From NCBI GenBank assembly GCA_015143295.1, contig CM026556.1, positions 17,732,547 to 17,796,546 of the forward strand: a stretch of DNA of 64,000 nt. The letters run 5' to 3'. The notes below the pieces were generated by a model. It saw only the letters and a program-made list of their open reading frames with translations, searched no databases and was not told the DNA's origin. This stretch comes from Tetracentron sinense (lineage: Eukaryota > Streptophyta > Magnoliopsida > Trochodendrales > Trochodendraceae). Every line of letters begins with the position of its first letter. The stretch's first letter is position 1. A program made the translations under genes and the position numbers. Shown here one piece after another: positions 22,121 to 33,969 of the stretch.

Positions 22121-22750
22121 ACCGAAGCAAGTGCTAAATTTGATTATTACTAAATGGGATTAAAGGGAGTTTTCTATCGTGTGCCTTCTAAAAGAAGTAC
22201 TGTTGACTGTAAATGAGTATATCAAATCAAGCATAGCCTTGACGACTCTGTTGGGTTTCAATCAACAATGTGGAATTGATTATGACAAAAACCTTCAGTC
22301 CCGTCGTCATGCCTTTGCAAATGTCAAGCACATCATGGAATTAAAAAATGAAAACACTGAAATTTATATTAGTTACTCTCTAATTTAATTACAATTACTT
22401 TTACAAAAGAAAACACAAAGGGAAGAACTGAGCTCCCCATAACACAAATTGTTACAGATTTGAGAGAGTTACAGGTTGTATCTCCTTTAAACTAACAATA
22501 TAGGACAACACAAAATACAAACAGTCTCTCTTGCACTAATGGAACCGAGGAAGAAAAAATAGCCTAACGAAATGGGTGACAATTTCTTTTCTACTCTTTT
22601 TTGTTGTTCAAAGACAATTCTTCTGTGTGATTGATTTCTCGTGATGGAGATGTGAATATTCAACTGGTAAATCGTACTCAAGTCAGAAACAGATTACCCG
22701 AGTGCAAAATTGTAGTAACGCTGCAAATCAGTAGTCTCTATACCTCAGGA

Positions 22751-23899
22751 TTAGGATCTCTCACGCATTTTTGCTCTAGCAAAAAATACTCCAGCCAAAA
22801 GACTTATAAATAGGATTAAAGCATGTGCCTGTGAGATTTGTGCAAGAAAGTCTTATTGTTGGGCTTGTTCAATGGAAACAACCTACCAAAAAAGATGCTG
22901 CCGGAGTTCTCCAAACTGGTTGGAACTTTGAAAAGAAGAATCTCGGCAACAGAGAGAGGAATCTTATTCAGTGACCCCACAAGGCTGCGAAAAGCAAATC
23001 ATCAACCAGAAATATCTTGCCAATAATCTCTTTGATCACTAATTTCCCACTCAGCCTAACTGGAATGAACACTAACATTGAGAATATTTCACAAGCGTTG
23101 CTTCAAACAGATAAGGTTACCAACTACAATGATTTGCTGACACCACAATGCCAATGGATTCCACCTAGGTCAGAAAATCAAAATGGAGACCTAATAAGGT
23201 TAAATTGGCCAAAATCAGATGTCGAACAATCTGATCAATAGAATTCTTTCCAGGATGGATTTTTGTTAACCGTAAGCGCTGAAGCATCATCGACCATAGT
23301 GTCCGTGTGCCCAAAAGAACAAGATATGTTGAACAGTTAGTTTTTGCTGGGCAATTTCTTAACTCGTCGTAGGTTAGCAGGTGAAAACAAGTTTTTAACC
23401 AAGGTCTGTGGTACAACCACTCACAGACTTTACCAATTAAGTTAGCTGGAATCTTTGAACTTTGGCATTGGACATTTTTAGAAAGGACCCATCAAATAGG
23501 GTCCAGTTTCAACTTTCACGCATGTCAATATCTGTTACATGGCATTGCAATGCCATGTTATCTTCCCTTCTTCAGCTCCATTGACAGATGCTTCAATATA
23601 ATAATGAGTATACTGACTCTAGTGCTCCATTCATATACTATAAATGTATAATACTAGTGCATAAGTGTAACATATCATGAATACCCCTTTCAGCTAAGTT
23701 CAAGCTTAAATGACTAATCAGAAAATTTACCACAATTTAGCAAGTTAATACTGATAGGGTGTAGCGCTGTAGTGCAGCATACCTGTACGTAGTAGCCCCT
23801 GTCTGATGAAGAATCCACATTGAGGTGAAGCTGATGGCAAGTCCCAAAAGTCCACTTGATGTAATCACCAACCAGAAAATAGGAGACCTCAAAAGCGGC
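22751..23899 (-). pseudogene. 3' exons of a GONST-type nucleotide-sugar transporter (left copy)
   Basis: Three exon-like segments on the minus strand: 23783-23899, about 22883-22984 and 22751-22802. They read PLLRSPIFWLVITSSGLLGL..., SLVGSLNKIPLSVAEILLFK... and LLAGVFFARAKMRERS then stop. This is the C-terminal membrane region of the plant GONST/GDP-mannose transporter family, which moves GDP-sugars into the Golgi. Intron 1 is GT-AG. For intron 2 the expected acceptor is AA. Splicing GGTAG|GT to ATAAG|T restores the frame with one extra serine. No upstream exons or start codon were recognised, so it is a gene fragment. The mirror copy is at 60036-61185. Confidence 0.72.
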
Positions 23900-24578
23900 C
23901 TGCGAATTCACTTCATTAGATACATGAGTCCCAATAACAACACAAGTAATAGGCTCAAAGCACCGACCCAGAACATAAAATAGTCATTGCCCTAGTTAGT
24001 TGCTAAGGATGCGTCAGTCATGGTTATTACCTGGTTCAAATCAATTAAATTTATGCAGTTCTCAAGTCGCCACATTTTCCACAGAACTAATTAAATAGAG
24101 TGAGTAGCCTACTAAATTACCCACACCATTTTATAACTTGTGAGGGTTGTGGTGACTATGGGTTCAAACTTCAAACCACCTTACCCACCAACTACCAACA
24201 CATAAATATATCAGAACACTGAAGCTCATTCACATAAATAATGCCTCACTGGTTGTATAATTAACTAAAAAACCTTGGCCCTTGGAAAGACATCTTCTGC
24301 AGCAGGCTGGTTAAAACTTCAAAGGCCTTCAGAAATGAGGACATTGGTAGGATTTATGCGGCCATGGAAAATAAAAACCATAATATTCTAGCAAAAAAGG
24401 TGACCCTTGGTGGGGGCCCCAGAGTATAAGGAAACACAGATCTGATGACCAGAAGGCACACAGAAATGAAGATCCGAAATGCATTAAGATGAAAGATGGG
24501 GACCAAAAGACTCGAGATTAAATAGTCTACAACAAAAGAGAAGGTGTTAGGGTGCAACAAACCGCAGTAGAATGACTG

Positions 24579-25521
24579 TGTGGCGCCCCAATCATCACCT
24601 AACCGAAGCCAGATTTACACTACCCATAACACAACTCGACCCTTCTGGCTCATGCCATATGCTTTGACAAGGATACGACTCACTCCCAAGTTCTGCCACT
24701 CTTAGCCGGCCCATAAGCCACGCCCAAGCCCAACACTTGTCCAGCGAATAGGGTTTCCAAAGTCATCAAGACCCCATAGGCAAGGAGCATCACGGCATCA
24801 CCAACTCGCAACACCAAGTACCGAGGGCCATCATACCCACAATACGATCCTTAGTCCTCGATCAAGTAACTTGGAAACTTGGATGAGCGTATTAACAACC
24901 CACCAATAGCCACTGTGCCGAGCGTTGCCCCTCAACTCGGCTTACCGGTCTTTGTAGGGCTCGCCAACCTCAAACCAAGCACCTAGTGGCCCACCCCTAA
25001 ACTCCCTTGGGTATGCTCCATCAGTGGCCCAACACGTGCCACAAGGGGATAGGGTTAATCCTTTCCCTCTCAAGATCGATGCTAACCTTTTTAGGTTTCC
25101 AGAAGGATACATCACTCGTGCTGGTACAATCATACCAGCCTTTTTCGTAGTAACACATCGAGTCTCCGCTAACTGTCTGCACCAATCAACTAGCTATCAC
25201 ATGCACTTCGAATGGTCTTCTGGGCTTGCCCCAACATGCCATGTGGGCCCCACAAATATCCACCCACCACTGGTCTGAAAAAATGCCAAGGTTAACTTAC
25301 ACCTCACCAATCCACATGTACTACCCTCACCACAAAACACTTGGTGCCCAAACACCAAGGCACCAACATGCACCATGTTTACAAACACTTTTTCATAGTA
25401 ACACATTGAGTCATCATTCAACTAGCTATCAGATATAACTGCCTCCCATGTCAACTATAAATCCCACTAGACGCCACCTCAACATGAAACGGTAACGCTA
25501 TAAGATGCCGTCTAGAAAAAT
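24579..25521 (-). repeat. LTR-end-like remnant in left arm
   Basis: Begins TGTGGCGCCCCAATC on the + strand, the form of a gypsy LTR terminus in minus orientation. It is GC-richer than its surroundings and contains two related stretches (ACTAGCTATCA near 25190 and 25425) about 230 bp apart. The far end is not defined because the Tekay-like LTR begins at 25527. Confidence 0.45.
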
Positions 25522-25928
25522 CTATTTGTAACGCCCCAAAATACCCCCTAGAGTTAGGATACTTTGGCGACGTGACTTGTACTTAAAACTAACCTGCAAA
25601 GAGTATCAAAGGCAAGCAAAATAGTGAACTAAAAATCTCTTTAAAGACTTAACTATATTCCATGTGCAATTGATTACAATAATTGAATAGGATTTACAAC
25701 ATGAACATGAACTCCTTAACTTGAGTCCCAACTCAAGTAAGACAACATCCCCAGATACAAGAACCCAAATACATGTCTCTCTCCCACTCATCCCAACCAT
25801 TGGCCACATATCAGGACTCGTAATATCTAGGTAACCATCTGAATAACCTTCTGCTCTCCCTGAGCTACCTCGATCCAAGAGACCAGAGTCCATATCTCGT
25901 ATAGTATACCTGCCGACATAAAAGTACG

Positions 25929-25949
25929 GCTGAGTATGGAATACTCAGC
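25929..25949 (-). other. Conserved LTR stem-loop
   Basis: GCTGAGTAT, 3-nt loop, ATACTCAGC: a 9-bp perfect stem, followed on the minus strand by TCGGCAGG. Confidence 0.6.
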
Positions 25950-26258
25950 GAGTACAACCTACTAGCTAACAATAGTAATAACGATAACACAACATGCGTG
26001 ATACAGTTTATCATTATATCCGTATATACAAAATCAGAGTGCGGAAGCAAGAACAAATAACAAATATAATCTTGAACATCATATTTAAACGCATACCTTA
26101 GGTTCATGCTTTAACTAAAACATATTTCACTTACCTTGTGATTCTTGTAATTTACACTTTACATCTTATGCTTCTTGTAGGTTCCTTACATGTCTTATGA
26201 GATTATTCTTGTCTTGTGAGAATCATGCATGTCTGCTTGTATACTTGATTGTCTTGTT

Positions 26259-27236
26259 TAACTAGTACCCGAACTATGAAATGGACGGACATACTCGGTT
26301 CTTGTCTTGCTTGACTAATGCCCGAACTATAAAGAAACGGAACACATTAGCCTCATTTCTTGACTTGACTAGTGCCCGGACTATGGTGAAACGGAACACA
26401 CTAGTTATTCTTGCTTAACTAATGCCCGAACTATGATTGAACGGAACACATTAGTATCTTGCTTGACTAATGCCCGGACTATAATGGAACGGAACACATT
26501 AGCCTCATGCCTTGCCTTGACTAGTGCCCGGACTATGGTGGAACGGAACACACTAGCATTCTTGCTTACTAATGTCCAGACTATGATTGAACGGAACGCA
26601 TTAGTACCTTGACTTGCTTTACTAATGCCCGGACTATAATGGAACGGAACACACTAGTAAATTTATTTGTTTAGCTAATGCCCGGACTATGATGGAATGG
26701 AACACATTAGCCTCATGCCTTGCCTTGATTAGTGCCCGGACTATGGTGGAACGGAACACACTAGTATTTTTGCCTACTAATGCCCGGACTATGATTGAAT
26801 GGAACACATTAGTATTTTTGCCTACTAATGCGCGGACTATGATTGAACGGAACACATTAGTATCTTACTTGACTTGACTAGTGCCCGGACTATGGTGGAA
26901 CAGAACACACTAGTTACTCTTGCTTACTAATGCCCGGACTATGATTGAATGGAACACATTAGTATCTTGCTTGACTAATGCCCGGACTATAATGGAACGG
27001 AACACATTAGCCTCCTTGCTTGACTTGACTAGTGCCCGGACTATGGTGGAACGGAACACACTAGTTACTCTTGCTTACTAATACCCGGACTATGATTGAA
27101 CGGAACACATTAGTATCTTGCTTGACTAATGCCCGGACTATAATGGAACGGAACACATTATCCTCCTTGCTTGACTTGACTAGTGCCCGGACTATGGTGG
27201 AACAGAACACACTAGTTATTCTTGCTTAACTTGTGA
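26259..27236 (-). repeat. Minisatellite of ~19 hairpin units (left arm)
   Basis: About 19 units of 45-55 bp. Each has a ~38-bp core of the form ACTAATG-CCCGGACTATGATTGAACGG-AACA-CATTAGT. Every third unit instead reads ACTAGTG...CACTAGT, so the ends change together and remain complementary. The units form a three-unit higher-order repeat of about 150 bp, distinguished by GATTGAACGG, AATGGAACGG and GGTGGAACGG. A few units break the pairing, for example the one near 26620. Confidence 0.88.
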
Positions 27237-27450
27237 GCCAGGTATGACATATCCTAGGGATATGCCCTACCCTTGAAATTTATACTCGTTTATTCACATT
27301 TCTTATCGTGTGCGTTTTCTTATATACATATACTTGAAAAGCCGATTCATGCATGCATGTGTACTTGTGGGTGTAGTTTGTAACATAATAATAATAGCAT
27401 GGAAAAATTGAGGATAATAGATAGCATTTGAACAGTATAGGCACATGAGA

Positions 27451-29545
27451 GACTATAAGGAATTCGTAAATAAAGGCATATCATCATTTACGATTTGGGG
27501 ACAAATCACTATCTCTCTGTAATAGTAGATTAGGTTTTACAATTTACAAAAGCATTAATCAAACATTACATGCAAGGGTTCTTATTTGCATTAATTGTCT
27601 TAGCGTAGGGTTTCTCTCAGGCAAGCATGTATCAAAACACTAGAGAACAACCCTTTCGAACCATTTGATTTCCTCTTTTTAGGTTGTCATTTCATAACCT
27701 TCAAGTCTGTTCATATGTATATCAATCCCTTCTAACTAATCCACACATAACACATAATATACATATGGAATCAATCCTAACCACATAAGACATGGAATTG
27801 TTCATCCCGAAGCTTACATGTGATATCGAATGTGAAGGATTTCTTTTGTAATATATTGTGAGATGGTCCTTTACAGCAATTCTCTAATTCTGGAGTTAAT
27901 CACATGTGTTAATGGACATTAATTGTGATGGGGCCGTCTAGGTACTTAATAACATTCTATAGCCTAATGGCGTTTTTAGGAAGGTGTTTCTAGTAACCAA
28001 GGCTTCAATAACCAAAAGGTGAAGTACTTGGTCCCACAACCTAAATAGGAGAATCCCTTTAGATCCCACACACAAGGCCTTCTAACGTTTTATTTAATAT
28101 TATAATTACATTAATTACTTTCTCTAAGTCTCCACATAATGGTATAAGTGGAACTCTAAAAGGTGAATCACATTAGAGTGAAAAACCAATGGTAGGACCC
28201 CTTGAGAAATGATTATAAAAGATCATTCAATTGACCAAGAGGGTTTTGGAAACCCTTTGGGCGATGTGTATGGACCCACCTAGGTGATACGCCCATTTAG
28301 GGAGGAGTTTTTTATTTTATTATTTCTAAGTAATTAACACTTATTGGTAAGGTTAGTTAGTTGTTAACTAATTAAAATTCCCTAATTTTAGGGTCCATTA
28401 GTTCGTTTACTAATTCAGAGTCCTTATTGGATACGTAGATAAGTTAACTTAATGGATACTGGTGGTTTCTTTTAAGATTAATCAACTTAGTTAGGGAAAC
28501 TAATCAATAAAGGAACCTATTGAGGACTCCTAATTGGATTCGGATAAGGTTATCTCTACTATTATAATGCAAGAAGGGTGGATAGCGTACCTAAAAATAT
28601 ATCCCTAAAGTAAATTTCTAGATAAGTATTTTAGGGTATTATATTAATTTAAAAATAACTAACCACAATCTCTACTAATTAGGAGGCTATTTTAGGAGAT
28701 TGTGATAAGAGAACATGAGAGTGTATTAAATGTGTAGGTTAACTCTCCTAGATCTCTCCTAATAAGGATCCCATTCCAAAGGAAAAGGTTTTACCATTAT
28801 CCTCTCCTAAATTTTTTCCTACAATAATAATCTATTAAATTCTACAGTAGTTAAATTCATTGTTTACAGCTACTCATGTTCATATAAAAATTTATTTATT
28901 ATTTAATTTAATAACTTATAGTAGTTTGGATTGTACACTCAGTGCATCGCACGTGCGTTCCACTAGTGAATTATAATTGGATTACAATTCAAGCAACCAA
29001 GAGAGAACTTATATAAAGGATTGGATGCCCAGCCCTTTAAGATATATAATTCTCCAGAATTTTTCTTCTCTCCCTCTCCTAAAAACCTCATGCCCTCCCA
29101 TCTCTCTCCTTGAGGTGTACGGTCACACCCATCTCTCTCTTCTTTTGTCTTCTTGATTGGATCTTGAGGAAAAGCAAGAATTCATCTTGTTCATCAAGAA
29201 AGGTTCTTGATCAATAAAGATTGGATCTTTATTCAAGATTCCTAGAGCTGGAAATTTGGAAGGGCCATTAGCTTCCATTAGAGAAAGCTTTAAAGGAAAA
29301 AGAAGGTTCGTGTGAATCGACAGGAGACTTGACACTTGTGAAGTTTTGCGAGTACTATTTTAACGTGGATTTGACTTAACAATTTCAAAATCGCAAAGGT
29401 GAATGTTATTCTAACCTTCATTAAATAAAATCAATTAGAATCTTAGTCAGATCTTGGGATTCGATGTATGCCCCTCAAGAACTGTGTTTCTAAAATTAAA
29501 AAGAGGCATACTTTCACTTGGCAGTAATGCCTTTGTAGCCGAGGG
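27451..29545. other. Diverged LTR tail, then unrecognised AT-rich DNA
   Basis: Up to about 27800 this is diverged Tekay-like LTR. After that I recognise no gene and no clear transposon ends. It contains many near-repeats of CCTAATTAGG-type text. At 29531-29553 there is a perfect 10-bp inverted repeat (CTTTGTAGCC, GAG, GGCTACAAAG). Confidence 0.4.
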
Positions 29546-30200
29546 CTACAAAGGGCCAATATCTACCTCCCATGTCAACTATAAATGCCACTAGACGCCA
29601 CCTCGACATGAAACGGTAACACTACAAAGGCCTTGGCTTGCATCTGGTGAAGCCAGAAAGGGCTTATCTCGGGGTTCCATAGAATAGGTGACATGTGGTG
29701 GAGAAGTCAAAATCATAGGACCCATGATTTTGACTTCTCAACACACAAATGGACATGTGGCGATAAGTGTGTGAGAATAAGGGGGAGAGATATCAAATGG
29801 GGAGAAGTCAAAATTCATGGGGAGAAAATAAATGACTTCTCCCCATTTTTCTGCCAGCTGCCGCACAATGTACGCCAGAGACAATCCGAGGCCACTACAA
29901 AATGCCGTCAAGAAAAAGCTGTCAATCTAATTTTTTATTATAAAATAAAAAAGATTTTGAGAGACGTGTGAAGGGACGTTTGAGACTTTGACAGTATTTT
30001 TCTCTCTCCTCTTAACCGCGTTCTTCTTCCTACCATTTTGGAAGTTGTTACTCTCTTACGTTCTTCCTCTCGTCTTCTCTCGGCAAAGGTTTCTATACAT
30101 TTTAGAAACCCAAATCCCAAATCGTCCAAGGCTTCTCACCCCCCTCATCCTCCTACTTTTAGTAGCCTTAAACCCTTTATATTTTATTTTTCCTTTGTGT
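29546..30200 (-). repeat. Older third copy of the arm's flank, lacking the Tekay-like LTR
   Basis: 29560-29618 matches 25440-25500, and 29905-30155 matches the reverse complement of 54500-54808. These two pieces are separated by the Tekay-like LTR in the right arm but here only by a MITE. The point where the LTR sits in the right arm reads through (ATGCCGTC..AGAAAAA then AATC.AAT). It is visibly more diverged than the two arms are from each other. Confidence 0.65.
29619..29905. mobile_element. MITE related to MITE A, TSD ACTAC
   Basis: Inserted between CACTAC copies at the two edges. Ends AGGCCTTGGCTTGCATCTGG and the reverse of CAATCCGAGGCC are similar. The interior shares GATTTTGACTTCTC and CAATGTRCG words with MITE A but is rearranged. 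Confidence 0.55.
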
Positions 30201-30399
30201 GTCTTTGGTGGGTTTTTATAATAGCTAAGCTAAACTTTCTTGAATGTCTTCTCTGTGCCCCTCTTTACACCCTTTGATGCATAAGGATTTAATTAACTAA
30301 CTTTTCCATGCATCTATTTTTCCTCAAATACATGGTTTGTGGCCAGGTCTTCATTGAGAGACAATCTACAATTGTTAGACCAGTTTCGGAAGGTATATG

Positions 30400-30626
30400 T
30401 GTTAGAGTACCTCACGGATATGGATAAGGACTCTCCTTTCCATAGTCTCCTCATTTGTTAGGACTCTCCTAACAGTAGCCTATTATAAAGATAAGGATTA
30501 TCTCCTTATTGACTGTTGTATGCTTATCTCTAATTGTATTGCATAAGTTGTAACTCATTAATATATATTGAGAGAGGAACCCAACATTGGGTATCTGAGA
30601 TTTACAGTAATTATTGAAAACGTTCA
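30400..30626 (+). repeat. Copia 5' LTR
   Basis: TGTTAGAGTACC...AACGTTCA, same length as the 3' LTR and differing at four sites. TGGTATCAGAGCC follows directly as primer site. Confidence 0.93.
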
Positions 30627-30669
30627 TGGTATCAGAGCCAGGTTTTTTTTTTGGAAGCCAGGTTACTCC

Positions 30670-32272
30670 ATGGCCAATCCTTCATCTGCTTCTTCAGCTG
30701 CAACATCATCGTCTCCCTCTTTCACTATTTCAAATCCTAATTAGTTTGTATCCATCAAACTTGATGGATCAAACTTCCTCATGTGGCGCAGCCAACTCAC
30801 TCCAATCTTGATTTCTCAAGATGTATTTGGATATGTAGATGGCAGCATTCCTGCCCCCCCTATTATGGTTGCAGACAAACCCAATTCGGCTTACCATCAA
30901 TGGCGTAAAACAGATCAGTATATTCTGAGTTGCATAAATGCAACCTTATCTCCAGGGGTTTTCACACACACGATCGGCCTGACAACCTCTCAAGCCGTAT
31001 GGAGTACACTCGAGAAAACCTTCGAACAGTCCTCTCGAGCTCAGTCTATACACATTCGAGGTGCTCTCCAAAATATCAAGAAGGGATCCACATCCATTTC
31101 TGAATTTCTTCTCAATATTAAGAATATCTCAGACTCTCTTGCAGCCATTCAACTGGGTGTTTCAGATGACGATTTCGTACACCATACTTTGCATGGCTTA
31201 TCAGCTGATTATGAGTCTTTCATTACCGCAGTCACAAACCGTGTGGAACCCATCTCCTTCGAGGAGTTACGTGCCCGTCTACTGCAACATGAGCAATGCC
31301 TTGCGCATCTCCATCCTCCACTCGCTGGAACCGACTCTCAACCCACTGCCCTTTACTCCAACAGGCAGCCGTATCATGGATCCAGGCCACGAGGTCGTGG
31401 AAATCGCTCTCAGTACTCCAAGGGACGCAACAACCATGGACGTTATCAGTCCCACAACCAAAATCCACCATATGGTTCTCCTTCGCTGCGTGACTCCCCT
31501 CCGACTTGTCAGATTTGTGAGCGGTTCGGCCATTCCGCATTTCAATGTCGGCAACGATTTAACTTTGCTTTTCAGGAAAATGCAATTCCTCAAGCCTTTG
31601 CTGCTATGAACATCAATCAGCCACATGATCCAAATTGGTATCCCGATATGGGGGCTACCAATCACATGACTAATGATCCGTCTGTTCTCAACAATGTCTC
31701 TGAGTACAATGGTTCAGATTCTGTTGAGGTTGGAAATGGCTCAACTGCATCCATCACACACGTTGGTTACTCGGCTCTTCCCTCTCCTACATCTCCATTA
31801 TTTCTCCACAACACTATATTAATTCCTCAGATTACCAAGAATCTAATATCTGTTGCTCAATTTACGAGGGAAAATAATTGTGTTTTTCTCTTTTATCCCT
31901 GGGGTTTTCATATCAAGGATCTCAGATCGGGGAGGGTTCTACTAGAAGGGCCAGTTGACGGAGCTCTTTACCCTATTAGACGGAAGGAGTCAAAAAAAGC
32001 TGTGGCTCTTTACAGCAGCAGAATCTCGGCCTCTACTTGGCATAGGCGTCTTGAACATCCTTCCCATGCAGCTGCTCGCAAGCTTATTTCAAATAAAAGC
32101 CTTCCACCTTTCATTACTACTATTAGCAATCTTGTATGTAATGATTGTAAGATGACAAAGAGCACACGGCTCCCTTTTAATAAAGCTTTGCATAATTCTC
32201 CGTTTCCACTATATTTAATCCACAGTGATGTTTGGGGGCTTTCTCCTGTCCCGAGTCCCTCAGGCTACAGGT
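30670..32272 (+). pseudogene. Copia gag, protease and integrase N-terminus
   Basis: The frame starts at ATG 30670 (MANPSSASS). A TAG at 30742-30744 interrupts it, and it continues in the same frame: Gag with the copia gag domain (WSTLEKTFEQSSRAQ), a zinc knuckle (CQICERFGHSAFQC), and protease with WYPDMGATNHMT, where the usual DTG or DSG reads DMG. Then come the integrase zinc region (WHRRLEHPSHAAARK, CNDC) and the first catalytic Asp region (IHSDVWG). It stops at GYR where the nested insertion begins. The altered protease motif alone would be expected to abolish processing. Confidence 0.88.
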
Positions 32273-32590
32273 TGTTGATGATGGTTATTGAAAAGCTTGA
32301 CTTGTGAAATTTTGAATTTAAGAACGTTGTTCATAATTCAATAAAATAATGACACGTGGTTCAAAGGACGTTCTAACATATTACACATACTAAAATCATT
32401 TTTGAGAATTGGTTTAACAGAATTCCATGTTTATCTGATAATGATGATTCTAGTCATTAATGATCAATGATTTTAAGCTCTTATGCTTTTAGTTCATAAA
32501 AAAGATTTTTTGCTCATTAATGACAATTTTACCCTTATGTCACTGATGAAAGTTGAAACTATTGCGCTTTTAACGCTATTAATACAGATT

Positions 32591-32760
32591 CAAGTCCTAA
32601 CGCCTTTGGATATTGTTTTAGGCTCTAACGCATTTGGATATTATTTCAGGCTCTAACGCTTTTGGATACTATTTCGAGCTCTAACGCCTTTGGATGCTGT
32701 TTCAGGCTTTAATGCCTTTGATGTTGATTCAGACTTCGATGCCTTTGGATATTCTATATG
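32591..32760 (+). repeat. ~28-bp tandem repeat in LTR, about six units
   Basis: Units of the form AGGCTCTAACGCCTTTGGAT with a period near 28 bp, degrading to the right. Confidence 0.8.
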
Positions 32761-33035
32761 GCTTCAGTGCCTCGCTCTGGCTTTCAACGCCTTTCTCATG
32801 ATGATGGGTGTGGTATGGATTTGTACCCTCCTTGTATGCCTTTCTGATGACTTTTGCCAGAAAGAAGATTTGTTTTGTGAGGGGTGAACGGTATGAATTG
32901 GTACCTCCCCGTGGGAATGAGTGTGGCTGTTTCCCCTCATTACCTATTCCAGTGAAGCATGGATTACTTCCTGGGCTGACAGTCAGGGAGAAAGCATTGA
33001 GGATGAATTTTTCCTCAGTTTTTCTTAAGGCCTGA

Positions 33036-33194
33036 CGGGAAGGGTGTCTTCGTCCAACACCTACGATTTCCCTATTGGACCTGAGATACGGGAAGGGTGT
33101 CTTCGTCCAACACCTACGATTTCCCTATTGGACTTGACATACGGGAAGGGTGTCTTCGTCCAACACCTACGATTTTCCTATTGGACTTGAGATA
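33036..33194 (+). repeat. 53-bp tandem repeat, three hairpin-forming units
   Basis: Units at 33036, 33089 and 33142 start CGGGAAGGGTGTC. Within each, GGTGT pairs with ACACC and the outer GGGAA with TTCCC, giving a two-part hairpin. The units are nearly identical. Confidence 0.85.
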
Positions 33195-33593
33195 ATTATT
33201 AGATGATTATTATCATCGTTATTATTATTATTACTATCATGATTATTACTCTAGAGGAGTGTTGGTGTCTGAACACTAATATATTACCTCAGTAGGACAG
33301 TACACCATGAAAGCGTATGACCCGCTTTCATGATGTAGTTACCAATTACTTTTGGGGGAGGATGATGAGTTGTGGTTTGGAGGGCTTAGATAGAATTTGT
33401 TAAAAGATGGATATTGAGAATACCGCTTTTAACCTTTGAAGAATATATCTGAAAGCTTTGGTCATAAAAGCTTAAAGGAGGTATAGTGACAAAACGCCTT
33501 TATCTTGATGGAATCCAATATTTTTTCTCTAAAAGTCAGTTACAAAAACGGTTATGACAGCTGTACAAGTTAGTTACGATTTTGTTAATCACC

Positions 33594-33601
33594 TATAAAT
33601 A
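33594..33601 (+). promoter_or_regulatory. TATA box of the left Tat-like LTR
   Basis: TATAAATA followed by GAGG, 330 bp before the LTR end. Confidence 0.7.
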
Positions 33602-33925
33602 GAGGTGACCCCTCCTTATTGAGGAGGAGATTTTTTTCGAATTCCCAGAAGATTTTCCAAAAACAATCAGATTTCCAAACAGAATTTACAGAGAGAGAAA
33701 GTAAAAGATTCATCAAGAAAAACATTATGTCACTACTTTTCTTCATTGTTCTTTCTTCTCTCCCTCTGAATCATTTCCTTCTTTTTCCCCTTTTCCTTCT
33801 TGTGTTCTCTGAATCATTACTCCCAAAAATAACTCAATTTAGAACGGTCTGGATATCGGATTTAGGCTAGATTGAGGTTGCAGTAAACCCCATTTCTTCA
33901 AGGATCAAAACACCCCTCTACATTT

Positions 33926-33943
33926 TGGCGACTCTGCTGGGGA
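33926..33943 (+). other. Primer-binding site (Tat/Ogre type)
   Basis: TGGCGACTCTGCTGGGGA, the primer site typical of Tat/Ogre-lineage elements (reported as tRNA-Arg in Ogre). The identical site appears inverted at 47379-47396. Confidence 0.8.
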
Positions 33944-33969
33944 TCTTCTGTAACAATTTTTGAGAGAAA

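Larger units (their letters stand above)
19941..27450. repeat. Left arm of a large inverted duplication
   Basis: Matches the reverse complement of 56480-64000 along its whole length, with only scattered single-base differences. Translated stretches of 60-95 residues from the two arms differ by zero to two residues each. The match reaches 64000, so the duplication continues beyond the window. On the inner side near-identity ends around 27450, inside an LTR. Beyond that point the two LTRs are still related but much more diverged. Confidence 0.88.
25527..27800 (-). mobile_element. Tekay-like LTR in left arm, 5' end missing
   Basis: Minus-orientation LTR whose 3' terminus is TGTAACGCCCC at 25527, next to CTATT (25522-25526), the reverse of the AATAG duplication of 54809-58407. 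It contains the stem-loop (25929-25949) and the minisatellite. From 25527 to about 27450 it is nearly identical to the right LTR. From 27450 to about 27800 similarity falls to roughly 75-80 percent by eye, then stops. The expected start of the LTR is absent. Confidence 0.8.
32273..33922 (+). repeat. 5' LTR of the left (+) Tat-like half
   Basis: Starts TGTTGATGATGG beside CAGGT and ends CCCCTCTACA, 3 bp before the primer site. It holds two tandem arrays (32591-32760, 33036-33194) and a TATA box at 33594. No second copy is available to confirm its start. Confidence 0.75.

Noticed and set aside
24354-24560. 68-codon hydrophobic minus-strand frame, mirrored at 59375-59581
   Set aside because: It has no recognisable family, and the sequence does not continue the transporter exons in phase. 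Considered as an upstream GONST exon and dropped.
26634-26877. Repetitive frames on both strands through the minisatellite
   Set aside because: They arise from the repeat itself. The mirror copy at 57056-57299 repeats them, and unit length changes would shift the frame.
28900-28980. GCATCGCACGTGCGTTCCACTAGTG, reminiscent of ends of some plant transposons
   Set aside because: I could not find a matching second end or a target duplication, so no element is called.
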